Shown in pieces: positions 1 through 12,771 of a stretch of DNA of 64,000 nucleotides. This stretch comes from Pelagibacteraceae bacterium AG-365-D07 (GTDB lineage: Bacteria; Pseudomonadota; Alphaproteobacteria; Pelagibacterales; Pelagibacteraceae). The notes under the pieces were generated by a model that saw nothing but the letters and a program-made list of their open reading frames with translations, searched no databases and had not been told where the DNA came from. The stretch is taken from the NCBI GenBank assembly GCA_003280005.1, contig QCGH01000003.1:20249-84248 (forward strand), read 5' to 3'. Position 1 is the first letter of the stretch. The number at the start of each line of letters is the position of its first letter. Both the position numbers and the translations under genes were made by a program.

Positions 1-2828
1 GTTGAAGCAAATTCTCTTCCAATATAAGAAATTTTATTATTCTTAGCTTTTATATAATCTAATGTCCAATCAATATAATCTCTTACAAAAAACCACCCAC
101 CCATGTTCTTTGGTTCCTCTTGGCACCAATAAAACTTAGCATTTTTAATATATGGTTTTAATTCTTTTGCTAAAGATTTTGCTGGAAAGGGATAAAGTTG
201 TTCAATTCTAAGTAACAACACATCATTTTTTTTTGTTTTTTCTCTTTCTTCTAGTAAATCAAAGTAAACCTTTCCCGAACATATAATTACTTTATTAATT
301 TTTTTAGCTTTTTTAAGTTTTATAAATCCGTACTTTGAATCAAGCGCATGATCCCATAAAATTCTATGAAATGAATTTGTTTTGCTAAAATCTTCTAAAT
401 TCGAAACACAATACTTGTGCCTTAATAAAGATTTTGGCGTCATTATTACCAAAGGTTTTCTGAAATCTCTTGTTATTTGTCTTCTTAAAGCATGAAAGTA
501 ATTAGCAGGAGTAGTTATATTCATAACTTGCAAATTATCTTTTGCACATAATTGTAAAAATCTTTCTAATCTAGCAGAAGAGTGTTCGGGCCCTTGACCT
601 TCATACCCGTGGGGCAAAAGTAAAACTAGTCCTGATGCGCGTGACCATTTTCTTTCTCCAGAAGCAATGAATTGATCAATAATAACCTGAGCACCATTAG
701 CAAAATCTCCAAACTGTGCTTCCCAAAGAACCAATGTTTCAGGTTCGACTAAACTATAACCATACTCAAATCCTAATACTGCAAATTCAGACAATAAACT
801 ATCAACGACTTCAAAATTTTTTTGATCTTTAGAAATATTATTTAAAGGAATATATCTGCTGTTATCGATCTGGTTTCTTAAAACTGAATGCCTTTGACTA
901 AAGGTTCCCCGTCCTGTATCTTGACCAACTAATCTTACTGGATTTCCTTTTTTCAAAAGAGATCCAAATGCAAGAGCTTCTGCAGTAGACCAATCTATAT
1001 TTTTTCCCTCAAGGACTGATTTACGTCTATTTGCAAAAATTTTTGCTATTGTTTTATGAACACTCAATTTTTCATCTAATGTATGAATTTTTTCTGAAAT
1101 TGCGGTTAATTCTTTAGTATCAAAGCCACTAACTCCTCTTATATCCTTTCCTTTTTGAGGTTTGTACCTTGACCAAGTTCCCTCAAACCACTCTATTTTT
1201 GGCTTGTAATTTTTTGCTGTTTGAAATTGTTGATCTAACAAATTTTTGAAATCAGATTTTTGCTTTTCAAATTCATCAGCTGTAATTGTATTTTCTTTTA
1301 CTAATTTTTCTCCATATATACTTAAACTCGTTTTATGACTTTTAATTTTTTTGTACATAAGTGGCTGTGTAAATGACGGTTCATCTCCTTCATTATGACC
1401 AAATCTTCTGTAGCAAATTAAATCTATTACTACGTCTCTATTAAATTGAAGTCGAAATTCTGTAGCTATTCTCGCGCAATATACAACAGCTTCAGGGTCA
1501 TCTGCATTCACATGCAATATTGGAGCCTCAACCATTTTTGCAACATCGGATGGGTACGGTGATGATCTTGCAAAACGTGGGCTTGTTGTAAATCCGATTT
1601 GATTATTTACAATAATATGAATAGTACCTCCTGTATTATGGCCTGGAAGACCTGACATTGCAAAACATTCAGCAACTATACCCTGGCCTGCAAATGCGGC
1701 ATCTCCATGTAATAAAATTGGAATAACTTTTTTCCTTTTAAGATCTTTATGAAAATATTGTTTTGCCCTTGTTTGTCCTAACACAACAGGATTTACCGCT
1801 TCTAAATGGGATGGATTATCAGTTAAACTTATATGTACTGAATTTCCATCGAATTCCCTGTCTGAAGATGCTCCTAAATGATATTTTACGTCTCCTGTAC
1901 TATCTTTAGACATATTTCCATATTCGCCCGCAAACTCGTTGAAAATTCTTTTATAAGATTTTTGTAGAAGATTTGCTAAAACATTTAATCTACCTCGATG
2001 CGGCATTCCTATTTTCAATTCTTTTACTGAATTCTGACCACCAACCTTTATAATTTGCTCTAATGCTGGAATTAAAGACTCCCCACCATCTAAACCGAAT
2101 CTTTTAGTTCCAACATATTTTTTTGCTAGATATTTCTCAAATCCTTCTGCTTGAATTAATTTATTAAGGATTGCCATTTTACCATTTTTTGTAAATGAAA
2201 TTCCTTTTTCATCTAATTCAATTCTATCTCTGAACCATTTTCTTTCTAAAGGATCAGAAAGGTGCATAAATTCATATCCAACCGATCCACAATAAGTTTT
2301 TCTCAAAAATGATAATATTTCTTTAATTGAAGAATAGTTTTTATTTATTGTACCATTTAAAAAAATTGGCTTATCGTAACTTTCTTTTTTAAAACCATAA
2401 AAATCTGGATGCAGCTCATCTAAATATTCTGTGGTAGACAAACCCAATGGATCTAATTTAGCAAGAAGATGACCTCTTATTCTGTAAGCTCTTATTAATG
2501 CAATTGCTTTTATAGATTGATTGCTCGCCTCTTTAAAATCTGCAGTATTATAATTTTCATTTTTACTAAGGCCATTTTCTTTATTTTCTAAAGCTATATT
2601 TTCCAGTTGTTCAGATTTAAATTTTGTTTTTTTACCCCAAGACGGTCCCTCTAGCTCTTTTATAGCTACAGAAGTTTCTTCATTTAATTTTTCAAAATAA
2701 TTTTTCCATTCAACTGATAAGTTCGTATCTTTATTAAGATACTTAAGGTACATCTGTTCTATAAAAGTACTATTTGACTTACTTAAAAAGGAAGTTTCTT
2801 CGAGTTTACGATTACTGGAAATACTCAT
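1..2828 (-). CDS. sucA: 2-oxoglutarate dehydrogenase E1 component, 3' end truncated by window edge
   Basis: Hand translation from CAT at 2826-2828 gives MSISSNRKLEETSFLSKSNSTFIEQMYLKYLN...GMPHRGRLNVL...HGDAAFAGQG...ICYRRFGHNEGDEP..., typical SucA; open to position 1; upstream of sucD/sucC/mdh. Absent from ORF track because it runs off the edge. Confidence 0.95.
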   Translation of the reverse strand, partial: MSISSNRKLEETSFLSKSNSTFIEQMYLKYLNKDTNLSVEWKNYFEKLNEETSVAIKELEGPSWGKKTKFKSEQLENIALENKENGLSKNENYNTADFKEASNQSIKAIALIRAYRIRGHLLAKLDPLGLSTTEYLDELHPDFYGFKKESYDKPIFLNGTINKNYSSIKEILSFLRKTYCGSVGYEFMHLSDPLERKWFRDRIELDEKGISFTKNGKMAILNKLIQAEGFEKYLAKKYVGTKRFGLDGGESLIPALEQIIKVGGQNSVKELKIGMPHRGRLNVLANLLQKSYKRIFNEFAGEYGNMSKDSTGDVKYHLGASSDREFDGNSVHISLTDNPSHLEAVNPVVLGQTRAKQYFHKDLKRKKVIPILLHGDAAFAGQGIVAECFAMSGLPGHNTGGTIHIIVNNQIGFTTSPRFARSSPYPSDVAKMVEAPILHVNADDPEAVVYCARIATEFRLQFNRDVVIDLICYRRFGHNEGDEPSFTQPLMYKKIKSHKTSLSIYGEKLVKENTITADEFEKQKSDFKNLLDQQFQTAKNYKPKIEWFEGTWSRYKPQKGKDIRGVSGFDTKELTAISEKIHTLDEKLSVHKTIAKIFANRRKSVLEGKNIDWSTAEALAFGSLLKKGNPVRLVGQDTGRGTFSQRHSVLRNQIDNSRYIPLNNISKDQKNFEVVDSLLSEFAVLGFEYGYSLVEPETLVLWEAQFGDFANGAQVIIDQFIASGERKWSRASGLVLLLPHGYEGQGPEHSSARLERFLQLCAKDNLQVMNITTPANYFHALRRQITRDFRKPLVIMTPKSLLRHKYCVSNLEDFSKTNSFHRILWDHALDSKYGFIKLKKAKKINKVIICSGKVYFDLLEEREKTKKNDVLLLRIEQLYPFPAKSLAKELKPYIKNAKFYWCQEEPKNMGGWFFVRDYIDWTLDYIKAKNNKISYIGREFAS

Positions 2829-2861
2829 TTTTAATTATTATATTGATGATATATAAATATT

Positions 2862-3737
2862 TCAATTAGACAATTTGTTTAACAAAGTTTTTCCAATATC
2901 TGCTGGTGATTTTGCGATTGTAATACCTGCATCTTCCATCATTTTTATTTTTTCTGAAGCGCCACCTTTTCCTCCTGATATTATGGCACCTGCATGGCCC
3001 ATTCTTCGACCTGGTGGAGCGGTAACTCCTGCAATAAATCCAACCATTGGTTTTTTAATTTTATGATTTTTAATAAAATCAGAGGCTTCTTCTTCTGCTG
3101 TTCCACCAATTTCACCTATCATTAAAATGGACTCAGTTTCAGGATCATTCAAAAATAAATCTAAACAATCGATAAAATTTGTTCCATTAATAGGATCTCC
3201 ACCAATACCTATGCAGGTTGATTGTCCTAAACCGTTTGATGTTGTTTGAGCTACAGCTTCATAGGTTAAAGTTCCCGATCTTGAAACTATTCCTACTGAT
3301 CCTTTTTTATGAATATTTCCTGGCATTATTCCAATTTTACATTCATCTGGAGTTATAATCCCAGGACAGTTGGGTCCTATTAATCGGGAATTAGATCCCG
3401 ATAATTTCTGCTTAACCTTGAGCATATCTAAAATGGGTATTCCTTCAGTTATACAAACAATTAGCTCCATAGAAGCATCTATTGCCTCGATGATTGCGGC
3501 TGCTGCAAATTTTGCAGGAACATAAATCATAGTTGCATTTGCTCCTGTTTCTTTCTTTGCTTCTTGAACTGTGTTAAAGACTGGTCTTTCCAAATGTGTT
3601 TGCCCTCCTTTTTTTGGAGTAACACCTCCTACAAGATTGGTTCCATATTTAATAGATTGCTCAGAATGAAAGGTGCCATGCGAACCTGTAAATCCTTGGC
3701 ATATTACCTTTGTATCTTTGTTGACTAAAACTGACAT
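2862..3737 (-). CDS. sucD: Succinyl-CoA ligase alpha subunit
   Basis: ORF 291 aa; [19 protein letters not shown] and GHAGAI motifs; adjacent to sucC. Confidence 0.97.
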   Translation of the reverse strand: MSVLVNKDTKVICQGFTGSHGTFHSEQSIKYGTNLVGGVTPKKGGQTHLERPVFNTVQEAKKETGANATMIYVPAKFAAAAIIEAIDASMELIVCITEGIPILDMLKVKQKLSGSNSRLIGPNCPGIITPDECKIGIMPGNIHKKGSVGIVSRSGTLTYEAVAQTTSNGLGQSTCIGIGGDPINGTNFIDCLDLFLNDPETESILMIGEIGGTAEEEASDFIKNHKIKKPMVGFIAGVTAPPGRRMGHAGAIISGGKGGASEKIKMMEDAGITIAKSPADIGKTLLNKLSN

Positions 3738-4897
3738 TATTTAATTTCCTTAACAATTTTTTTTGCTGCGTCGGATAAATCTGAGGCTGAAATTATTTCC
3801 AAACCTGAATTATCCAAAATTTTTTTTCCTTCTAAAAAATTAGTTCCAGCTAATCTTACAACTAACGGTACATCGATTTTAATTTCTTTTGCAGCATCAA
3901 CAACTCCTTGGGCAAGAACATCGCATCTCATGATACCACCAAATATATTAATTAATATTCCTTTAACATTTTTGTCTGAAAGAATAATTTTAAATGCAGC
4001 AGAAACTTTTTCTTTTGATGCTCCACCACCAACATCTAAAAAATTTGCAGGCTCTTCTCCGTATAACTTAATAATATCCATTGTTGCCATAGCTAAACCA
4101 GCTCCGTTCACCATGCATCCAATACTTCCATCTAACTTTATATACGCTAAATCATGTTTGCTTGCTTCTATCTCAGTTGGATCTTCTTCATTTAAATCTC
4201 TTAATTCTAAAATTTCTGGATGTCTAAATATCGAATTATCATCGAAATTCATTTTAGCATCTAGACAAAGTAAATTATTTTCTTCTGTCAAAATTAATGG
4301 ATTAATCTCAACTAAATTTGCATCTGTAGAAATAAACATTTTATATATAGATTTTATTAATTTAATTCCCTGTAGGGATGTTTTTTCGTCTAAATTAAAT
4401 ATTTTATTTATTTTTTTACAATCTTCCTCTTTTATTTCATCAAGTAAATCTACTTTTGTAGTTATAATTTTTTCTGGGTTTGATTTTGCAACTTCTTCAA
4501 TATCCATTCCCCCTTGATCACTTGATATGAATGCTATCTTCGAGCTCGCACGATCAACTAAACAAGAAAGATAAAACTCTTTTTTTATGCTTGAAGATTC
4601 CTCAACATATAATCTTTTTACTTCCTTCCCAGCAGGTCCAGTTTGATGTGTAATCAAAACTTTCCCCAACATTTCCTTTGAAGCTGACGTTAAATCTTGA
4701 ATATTATCTAGTATTTTAACCCCTCCAGCTTTTCCTCTTCCACCAGCATGAATTTGAGCTTTCAGAACATATTTTTCTGTATTTAGTTTTTTAGCTTTTT
4801 CGACAATTTCGTCAGATGATAATCCGAAAACCCCGTTTGGTACAGCAACACCATATTTTTTCAAAATCTGTTTTGCTTGATGCTCGTGAATATTCAT
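3737..4897 (-). CDS. sucC: Succinyl-CoA ligase beta subunit (ADP-forming)
   Basis: ORF 386 aa; [17 protein letters not shown]...[17 protein letters not shown]-grasp; 1-bp overlap with sucD. Confidence 0.97.
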   Translation of the reverse strand: MNIHEHQAKQILKKYGVAVPNGVFGLSSDEIVEKAKKLNTEKYVLKAQIHAGGRGKAGGVKILDNIQDLTSASKEMLGKVLITHQTGPAGKEVKRLYVEESSSIKKEFYLSCLVDRASSKIAFISSDQGGMDIEEVAKSNPEKIITTKVDLLDEIKEEDCKKINKIFNLDEKTSLQGIKLIKSIYKMFISTDANLVEINPLILTEENNLLCLDAKMNFDDNSIFRHPEILELRDLNEEDPTEIEASKHDLAYIKLDGSIGCMVNGAGLAMATMDIIKLYGEEPANFLDVGGGASKEKVSAAFKIILSDKNVKGILINIFGGIMRCDVLAQGVVDAAKEIKIDVPLVVRLAGTNFLEGKKILDNSGLEIISASDLSDAAKKIVKEIK

Positions 4898-5857
<960 letters not shown>

Positions 5858-5875
5858 TTATTTCCTTGTTATGAT

Positions 5876-7369
5876 TTACTTCATTGTAGGCATTACAAAT
5901 TCTGGATTTGATCTAACACCAGAGGGCCATCTTGAAGTTATCGTTTTCAATTTTGTATAAAACCTTACCCCTTCAGGACCATGCATATGTTGATCCCCAA
6001 ATAATGATCTTTTCCAACCACCAAAGCTGTGAAACGCAACTGGCACAGGTATAGGAATATTTATACCTACCATACCAACTTTAATTTTACTTGCGAAAGT
6101 TCTTCCCACATCTCCATCTCTAGTGTAAATACTCGTACCATTTCCAAATTCATGTTCATTGATAAGTTTTGTAGCCTCATCAAAATCTTTAGCTCTTACC
6201 ACTGATAAAACTGGACCAAATATTTCTTCTTTGTAAATTCTCATATCTTTTTTTACATTATCAAATAAACACCCTCCTATATAAAAACCATTTTCATATC
6301 CTTGGAGTTTAATATTTCTTCCATCAACAACTAAATTTGCTCCTTCTTTCACTCCTAAGTCAACATATCCCTTAACTTTTTCTAGATGTTCTTTAGTTAC
6401 TAGGGGGCCCATCTCTGAATTTTTATCCATACCTGGGCCAACTTTTAATGCTTCTACTTTTTTTGCTAATTTATTAACAAGTTTATCTCCGACATTGCCA
6501 ACGGCTACTGCAACTGATTGTGCCATACATCTCTCTCCAGCTGAACCATATGCAGCCCCCATTAATCCATTTATGGCCTGATCCAAGTCACAGTCTGGCA
6601 TTATAACACAATGGTTTTTAGCTCCTCCCAATGCTTGAACTCTTTTTTCATTTTTTGCAGCTGTTTCATAAATATATTTTGCAATTGGAGTTGATCCTAC
6701 AAAACTAACTGCTTGAATATCTTTATTAGTTAATATTGCATCTACAACTTCTTTATCACCGTTTACTACATTTAGAACTCCTTCTGGTAATCCAGCTTCG
6801 GTAAATAATTCAGCCAATCTAATTGAGCATGATGGATCTTTTTCTGAAGGTTTTAATATAAATGTATTTCCACATGCTATTGCCATTGGAAACATCCACA
6901 TAGGTACCATAGCTGGAAAATTAAATGGTGTTATTCCAGCACAAACTCCTAATGGTTGTCTTATTGACCAACTATCAATATCCGTTCCAACATTCTCAGT
7001 AAACTCACCTTTTAACATTTGGGGAATTCCACAAGCAAACTCAACTATCTCTAAACCCCTTGTAAGTGAGCCTTTAGCATCTTCATAAACTTTGCCGTGC
7101 TCGGAAACGATTAGCTTTGTAAGTTCGTCAGAGTTTTTTTCAATTAATTCTTTATATTTAAACATGACTCTTGCTCTTTGAATTGGTGGTTTTGTCGACC
7201 AACTTAAGAATGCTTTTTTTGCATGATCAACTGCTTTATCTAAATCAGATTTTGTTCCTAATAAGACCTCAGAGTCCTGATTTCCAGTTGCAGGATTAAA
7301 TACTTTACCTTTTCTTTTTGAGTCTCCTGAAACAACTTTACCATCAATGTAATGTTGTATTAAATTCAT
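5876..7369 (-). CDS. mmsA: CoA-acylating methylmalonate-semialdehyde dehydrogenase
   Basis: ORF 497 aa; HYIDGK start, GAAYGSAGERCMA, GGWKRSLFGDQHMHGPEGVRFYT. Confidence 0.93.
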   Translation of the reverse strand: MNLIQHYIDGKVVSGDSKRKGKVFNPATGNQDSEVLLGTKSDLDKAVDHAKKAFLSWSTKPPIQRARVMFKYKELIEKNSDELTKLIVSEHGKVYEDAKGSLTRGLEIVEFACGIPQMLKGEFTENVGTDIDSWSIRQPLGVCAGITPFNFPAMVPMWMFPMAIACGNTFILKPSEKDPSCSIRLAELFTEAGLPEGVLNVVNGDKEVVDAILTNKDIQAVSFVGSTPIAKYIYETAAKNEKRVQALGGAKNHCVIMPDCDLDQAINGLMGAAYGSAGERCMAQSVAVAVGNVGDKLVNKLAKKVEALKVGPGMDKNSEMGPLVTKEHLEKVKGYVDLGVKEGANLVVDGRNIKLQGYENGFYIGGCLFDNVKKDMRIYKEEIFGPVLSVVRAKDFDEATKLINEHEFGNGTSIYTRDGDVGRTFASKIKVGMVGINIPIPVPVAFHSFGGWKRSLFGDQHMHGPEGVRFYTKLKTITSRWPSGVRSNPEFVMPTMK

Positions 7370-7390
7370 TGAAATTATTTAATTATATAA

Positions 7391-8164
7391 TTACCCAGTT
7401 GCAAGCATTTTTTTAATAGAAGCTATAGCTTTTGCAGGGTTTAAACCTTTGGGACATGCATTAGTACAGTTCATAATTGTATGACATCTATAAAGCTTTA
7501 ACTCATCAGCAACTTTTTTTAATCTTTCTTTTCTATCCTCATCTCTACTATCTATTATCCATCTATAAGCCTGTAATAAAACTGCAGGACCTAAGTATTT
7601 TTCACCATTCCACCAATAACTTGGACATGAAGTCGAACAACACGCACACATTATACACTCATACAAACCATCTAATTTTGATCTATCGTCTTTAGTTTGT
7701 AAATGCTCTGTATTATCTATTTTTTTTGTTGTTTTTAACCATGGTTCAACAGACTCGTATTGTTTGTAAAGCGTGCTTAAATCTCCGATTAGATCTTTTA
7801 AAACTTTTAAATGTGGTAGTGGATAAATATTTATATCACCTTTGATTTCTGAATGAGGCTTGGTGCAAGCTAACCCATTTTTCCCATCCATATTCATTGC
7901 ACAAGAACCACAAACTCCATGAGCACATGATCTTCTATATGCAATGGAAGGATCAATTTCATTTTTAATTTTATTTAATAAATCAAGAACTTTGGATGGA
8001 CAATTATCCATGTCAACTTCGTAAGTATCTATTCTGGGATTCTCTTCTGTTACTGGGTCCCATCTATAAATGTTAACTTTTCTAATATTTTTAGAACCAG
8101 TTTTATCTTTATAGTAATGTCCTTTTTTAATTTCTGAATTTTTTGGAAGATTAATTTGGACCAT
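7391..8164 (-). CDS. sdhB: Succinate dehydrogenase iron-sulfur subunit
   Basis: ORF 257 aa; [29 protein letters not shown]. Confidence 0.97.
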   Translation of the reverse strand: MVQINLPKNSEIKKGHYYKDKTGSKNIRKVNIYRWDPVTEENPRIDTYEVDMDNCPSKVLDLLNKIKNEIDPSIAYRRSCAHGVCGSCAMNMDGKNGLACTKPHSEIKGDINIYPLPHLKVLKDLIGDLSTLYKQYESVEPWLKTTKKIDNTEHLQTKDDRSKLDGLYECIMCACCSTSCPSYWWNGEKYLGPAVLLQAYRWIIDSRDEDRKERLKKVADELKLYRCHTIMNCTNACPKGLNPAKAIASIKKMLATG

Positions 8165-9939
8165 TAATAAATTCTTTCTTGTGGTGGAAAATATTGTACT
8201 TCATTTGTGAGTGTAGATTTATGAACATCTCTATAGGCAATTTTTGATTTACTCCCTTCACACCACGATAATGTATGTTTCATATATTTCTGATCATCTC
8301 TACTAGGAAAATCTTCCCTAGCATGAGCTCCTCTACTCTCTTTTCTGCTATATGCAGAATCCATTGTGGTAATTGCTTGTCTTATTAGATTGTCAAATTC
8401 TAAAGTTTCTACTAAATCAGTATTAAAAATTAACGATTTATCTTTGACATTTATATTATCCATTCCTTCAAAAGGCTTTCTAATTTCATTTACTCCCTCT
8501 TTTAAAGTTTTTTCTGTTCTAAAAACTGCACATTTTGATTGCATAGTTTTTTGCATTGAAATTCTTAAATCCGCTGTTCTATTATCTCCATTTCCATTTC
8601 TTAAATTATCAAATCTTTCTAGACATTTTTCTGTCTCTGAATTTGAAATAGTTTCATGAGGCATGCCCGGTTTAACTAACTCTGCGGCTCTTTTTGCGGC
8701 GGCTCTCCCAAAGACAACTAAATCTATTAAAGAATTTGAACCTAATCGATTAGCACCATGAACGGAAACACATGCAGCTTCTCCAATCGCCATTAGTCCT
8801 GGAACGGTTTTCTCTGAACCATTAACTGTCAGAACCTCGGCTTTATAATTTGTTGGTATTCCACCCATATTATAGTGAACAGTTGGGACTACAGGAATTG
8901 GTTCTTTGGTTACATCAACGTTAGCAAATAATCTTGATGACTCTGCTATCCCTGGCAATCTTTCATCAATTACTTTTGGATCTAAATGATTTAAGTGTAG
9001 ATGGACATGATCTTTTTCTTTTCCAACTCCTCTACCTTCGTTAATTTCAATTGCAATTGATCTACTTACAACATCCCTTGAAGCTAAATCTTTTGCCTTA
9101 GGAGCATATTTTTCCATAAACCTTTCGCCTTTAGAATTTAAAAGATATCCTCCTTCACCTCTTACTCCCTCTGAGATTAAAGTTCCATGGCCATAAATTC
9201 CAGTCGGATGAAACTGAACAAATTCCATATCTTGCAGGGGAAGACCTGCTCTTAATACCATTGCATTCCCATCGCCAGTACAAGTGTGTGCAGAAGTAGC
9301 TGAATAATAAACTTTTCCATATCCACCTGTAGCAATAATTGTAATATGTGATTTAAAACGATGTAGAGTTCCATCATTTAAATTCCATGCAATTAATCCT
9401 TTGCATTGACCATCTTTCATTAAAAGATCTAAAGCAAAATATTCAATGAAAAACTCGGTATTATGTTTTAGTGCTTGACCGTAGAGCGTATGAAGAATTG
9501 CATGTCCAGTTCTATCTGCTGCTGCACAAGTTCTCTGAACGGTACCATTTCCATAATTTTTTGTCATTCCTCCAAAAGGTCGTTGATAAATTTTTCCATC
9601 TTCTGTCCTACTAAAAGGTACACCATATTGCTCTAATTCAAGTACTGCTCTTGGTGCTTCTTTGCACAAATATTCTATTGAGTCCTGATCTCCTAACCAG
9701 TCTGATCCTTTAACAGTGTCATACATATGCCAACGCCAATCATCTTCCCCCATATTTCCTAGTGCTGCAGAAATTCCTCCTTGTGCAGCTGAAGTATGGC
9801 TTCTGGTCGGAAATACTTTTGAAATGCAGGCAGTTTTTAATCCAGCTTCACTCAATCCAACCGCTGCTCTTAGACCTGAGCCTCCAGCTCCTAAAACTAC
9901 AACATCATAAGTGTGATCAATAATTTTATAAGATTTCAT
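8164..9939 (-). CDS. sdhA: Succinate dehydrogenase flavoprotein subunit
   Basis: ORF 591 aa; [38 protein letters not shown]. Confidence 0.97.
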   Translation of the reverse strand: MKSYKIIDHTYDVVVLGAGGSGLRAAVGLSEAGLKTACISKVFPTRSHTSAAQGGISAALGNMGEDDWRWHMYDTVKGSDWLGDQDSIEYLCKEAPRAVLELEQYGVPFSRTEDGKIYQRPFGGMTKNYGNGTVQRTCAAADRTGHAILHTLYGQALKHNTEFFIEYFALDLLMKDGQCKGLIAWNLNDGTLHRFKSHITIIATGGYGKVYYSATSAHTCTGDGNAMVLRAGLPLQDMEFVQFHPTGIYGHGTLISEGVRGEGGYLLNSKGERFMEKYAPKAKDLASRDVVSRSIAIEINEGRGVGKEKDHVHLHLNHLDPKVIDERLPGIAESSRLFANVDVTKEPIPVVPTVHYNMGGIPTNYKAEVLTVNGSEKTVPGLMAIGEAACVSVHGANRLGSNSLIDLVVFGRAAAKRAAELVKPGMPHETISNSETEKCLERFDNLRNGNGDNRTADLRISMQKTMQSKCAVFRTEKTLKEGVNEIRKPFEGMDNINVKDKSLIFNTDLVETLEFDNLIRQAITTMDSAYSRKESRGAHAREDFPSRDDQKYMKHTLSWCEGSKSKIAYRDVHKSTLTNEVQYFPPQERIY

Positions 9940-9942
9940 ATT

Positions 9943-10266
9943 CTATAGTTTATAAAGAGTGATTATTGTAATTGTAGGAATAATAAAAGATGACAAATAA
10001 ACCATCATATTGGCAAATTTTCTTGTCTTTTCGCTGTTAATATAATCTTCAAATATTTCACTTATAGTTAGTGCAGAATTGAAGAAAGTAATAATAATAA
10101 ATATTGTAAAAATTATCGAGCACGTTGGATCTGAAAAAAATTCTAAAACATTTGAATGATTTTCATCATAAATAGTTAAAAACTTCAGTAAGAACCATAT
10201 CATAAAAGGAACCATAATTACTGAGCTCAGTTTAATGGATAACCATTTTTTTGTAGCACTCAACAT
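9943..10266 (-). CDS. sdhD: Succinate dehydrogenase membrane anchor subunit
   Basis: ORF 107 aa, hydrophobic, between sdhC and sdhA. Confidence 0.85.
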   Translation of the reverse strand: MLSATKKWLSIKLSSVIMVPFMIWFLLKFLTIYDENHSNVLEFFSDPTCSIIFTIFIIITFFNSALTISEIFEDYINSEKTRKFANMMVYLSSFIIPTITIITLYKL

Positions 10267-10646
10267 TATAATAATATCCCTCTCATTGAATATAAAACAG
10301 CTGTTATAATTATTGACCCTAAGATTACCAATATTCCAGTTATTCTAGAAGTCTTCAACTCAAAACCATATCCTAAATCCCAAAACCAATGTCTAATTTC
10401 ACTAAGAATTTGAAAGGAATAAGACCAAACAAAACTAATAATAAAAAGTTTTCCAAAAATTGAATTAAAAAAATTAAATATAACTTGATAATTTTCATTA
10501 CCCAAAAGTAAAATCCATACCCAAAAGCAAACTAATGTTAAGGCTAAAATATTAACTACCCCTGTTATCCTATGTGAAATAGAAACTAATGATGAAATAT
10601 GCCAGTTATATATTTGTATGTGAGGTGATAGTGGATTGTTATTCAT
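10266..10646 (-). CDS. sdhC: Succinate dehydrogenase cytochrome b556 subunit
   Basis: ORF 126 aa; PLSPHIQIYNW...SISHRITG and GIRHWFWD-like (EIRHWFWDLGYG) motifs. Confidence 0.92.
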   Translation of the reverse strand: MNNNPLSPHIQIYNWHISSLVSISHRITGVVNILALTLVCFWVWILLLGNENYQVIFNFFNSIFGKLFIISFVWSYSFQILSEIRHWFWDLGYGFELKTSRITGILVILGSIIITAVLYSMRGILL

Positions 10647-11641
10647 TGCTTTGTTTTAATATATGCCTCTGCTATTTCTACAGCGTTTAGAGCCGCACCT
10701 CTTAGTAAATTATCAGAAACTATCCAAAGATTTATGGCCTTTTCATTTGTATTGTCTTTTCTTATTCTAGAAATAAACGTTTCATCCTTACCTGCTGCTT
10801 CGAGTTGTGTCATATATCCACCATCTCTTTGATCATTTACAACTTTACAGCCATCTGCATTTTCCAATAAATTTATTATTTTTTCTAAAGTAAACTCTTT
10901 TTCAAATTCAATATTTAAAGATTCTGCATGAGAAACCAGCACTGGAACTCTTACACAAGTTGCCGTTACATCAATACTTTTATCTAATATCTTCTTTGTC
11001 TCATTAATCATTTTCATTTCTTCTTTTGTATAACCATCATTTGAAAAATCATCAATATGTGGAATTGCATTAAATGCAATTTGTTTTGTGAAATTTTTAG
11101 AATTAATTTTTTTATTTTCCAGAGCAAATTTTGTTTGATCTATTAACTCATCCATTGGATCTTTGCCAGCTCCAGAAACTGATTGATATGTTGAAACAAC
11201 TATTCTTTTTATCTTAAATATTTCATGTAACGGTTTTAAAGCAATTACCATTTGAATAGTTGAGCAATTTGCATTTGCAATTATATTCTTTTTAATATTA
11301 TTAAGATCATGTGGATTAACTTGTGGAACAATTAATGGAACATCAGGATCCATTCTAAAAAAACTTGAATTATCAATTACAATTGAATGTCTGGCTGCTT
11401 TTTCTACAAATTTTTCTGCTATTTTTCCACCTGCTGAAAAAAAGGCGATATCACATTTAGAAAAATCAAATTCTTCTAAATTGGATACTACGTACTCCTT
11501 TTTTTTGAAAAGGATTTTTTTTCCCACACTTTTTTCTGAAGCAAGTAGATAGAGTTGATTAAAAGAAAAATTTTTTTTATCTATTACATCTAAAATTTTT
11601 CTACCAACGTTTCCTGTTGCCCCTACAATACAAATATTCAT
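10643..11641 (-). CDS. asd: Aspartate-semialdehyde dehydrogenase
   Basis: ORF 332 aa; GATGNVGRKIL, NANCSTIQMV, YQSVSGAG. Confidence 0.95.
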   Translation of the reverse strand: MNICIVGATGNVGRKILDVIDKKNFSFNQLYLLASEKSVGKKILFKKKEYVVSNLEEFDFSKCDIAFFSAGGKIAEKFVEKAARHSIVIDNSSFFRMDPDVPLIVPQVNPHDLNNIKKNIIANANCSTIQMVIALKPLHEIFKIKRIVVSTYQSVSGAGKDPMDELIDQTKFALENKKINSKNFTKQIAFNAIPHIDDFSNDGYTKEEMKMINETKKILDKSIDVTATCVRVPVLVSHAESLNIEFEKEFTLEKIINLLENADGCKVVNDQRDGGYMTQLEAAGKDETFISRIRKDNTNEKAINLWIVSDNLLRGAALNAVEIAEAYIKTKQ

Positions 11642-11661
11642 GATAATTATGCGATGTTATA

Positions 11662-12771
11662 CTAAATGAATGGTAAATCACAAACTTTTCCGTTGCAAAT
11701 ATTACCATTTATATCAACTTTCACATTTTGAGATGGTGTATAAAATGGCTTGTTAATCATAGCTATGCCAATGACTTTATTAAAATGCGGTGAAAAACAT
11801 GCCGATCTTAACTCACCAATCACATTGTTATTTTCATCTTTTACATCCAAAGACTTTGTCATGCTTATTTCATTTGCATCAATAATAAGACCCATCAACT
11901 TTCTATTAATTCCCTCTGCCTTTATCTTTTTTAATTTATCTTTACCTAAAAAACTAACATCAGAGTCTAAATTCACGTATTTATCAAATCCACACTCATA
12001 AGGATTATCATAAAGATCCATATCATTACCGTAAGATAAAAGTCCACTTTCTATTCTCTCAATAAGGTTTGGACATCCTGGCTTTACATTAAATTCTTTT
12101 CCTATTTCGAATAAACGATCGTAAAGTTCTAATCCAGATTTTGTATTTTCTACATAAATTTCATAACCACCCTGCTTAGACCAACCAGATCTTGCAATTA
12201 AATGTTTTGTTCCTTTAAAGTCAAAATAATCAAAACCAAAAAATTTTAAATTAGTTATTTTTTCTCCAAAAATTTTTTCCATCAATCCAAATGACTTGGG
12301 ACCTTGAATGGCCATTATATCTACATTTGGTTCAAATATTTTTACGTCAAATTTATTTCCAATAGCTAAACCCTTTGCAAATAAAATTACATCAGAGTCT
12401 GCAATTGAAATCCACCATCTATCTTCACTTAGTCTAAGTACAACAGGATCATTTATTATACCTGCATCATCATCAATAATTGGACAATAATAACATCTGC
12501 CATTTTTAGACTTTGACAGATCTCTACAAGTCATCATTTGAACTAATTTTGCTGAATCTTTTCCACGCACCTCGACTTGCCTTTCGCCAGCAACATCCCA
12601 AATTTGAACATTTTTTTTTAAATGGTGGTAAGAATCCTCCAAGGATCCAAAAGCTGCCGGCAATAACATATGATTATATGTTGTATAAGCTGTAACACCT
12701 TGCTTTTCGATTCTTGATGTATAAGGCGTACTTCTTAACCTTCTTGATTTAGCAATAGAAAAAGTTTTCAT
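11662..12771 (-). CDS. dmdA: Dimethylsulfoniopropionate demethylase
   Basis: ORF 369 aa; [30 protein letters not shown]..., [39 protein letters not shown]; matches remembered Pelagibacter DmdA rather than generic GcvT. Confidence 0.93.
   Translation of the reverse strand: MKTFSIAKSRRLRSTPYTSRIEKQGVTAYTTYNHMLLPAAFGSLEDSYHHLKKNVQIWDVAGERQVEVRGKDSAKLVQMMTCRDLSKSKNGRCYYCPIIDDDAGIINDPVVLRLSEDRWWISIADSDVILFAKGLAIGNKFDVKIFEPNVDIMAIQGPKSFGLMEKIFGEKITNLKFFGFDYFDFKGTKHLIARSGWSKQGGYEIYVENTKSGLELYDRLFEIGKEFNVKPGCPNLIERIESGLLSYGNDMDLYDNPYECGFDKYVNLDSDVSFLGKDKLKKIKAEGINRKLMGLIIDANEISMTKSLDVKDENNNVIGELRSACFSPHFNKVIGIAMINKPFYTPSQNVKVDINGNICNGKVCDLPFI

Noticed and set aside
3930-4517. 195-aa plus-strand ORF antisense to sucC
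   Set aside because: Lies wholly inside a confident gene on the other strand; composition reflects antisense of AT-rich codons, no recognisable domain.
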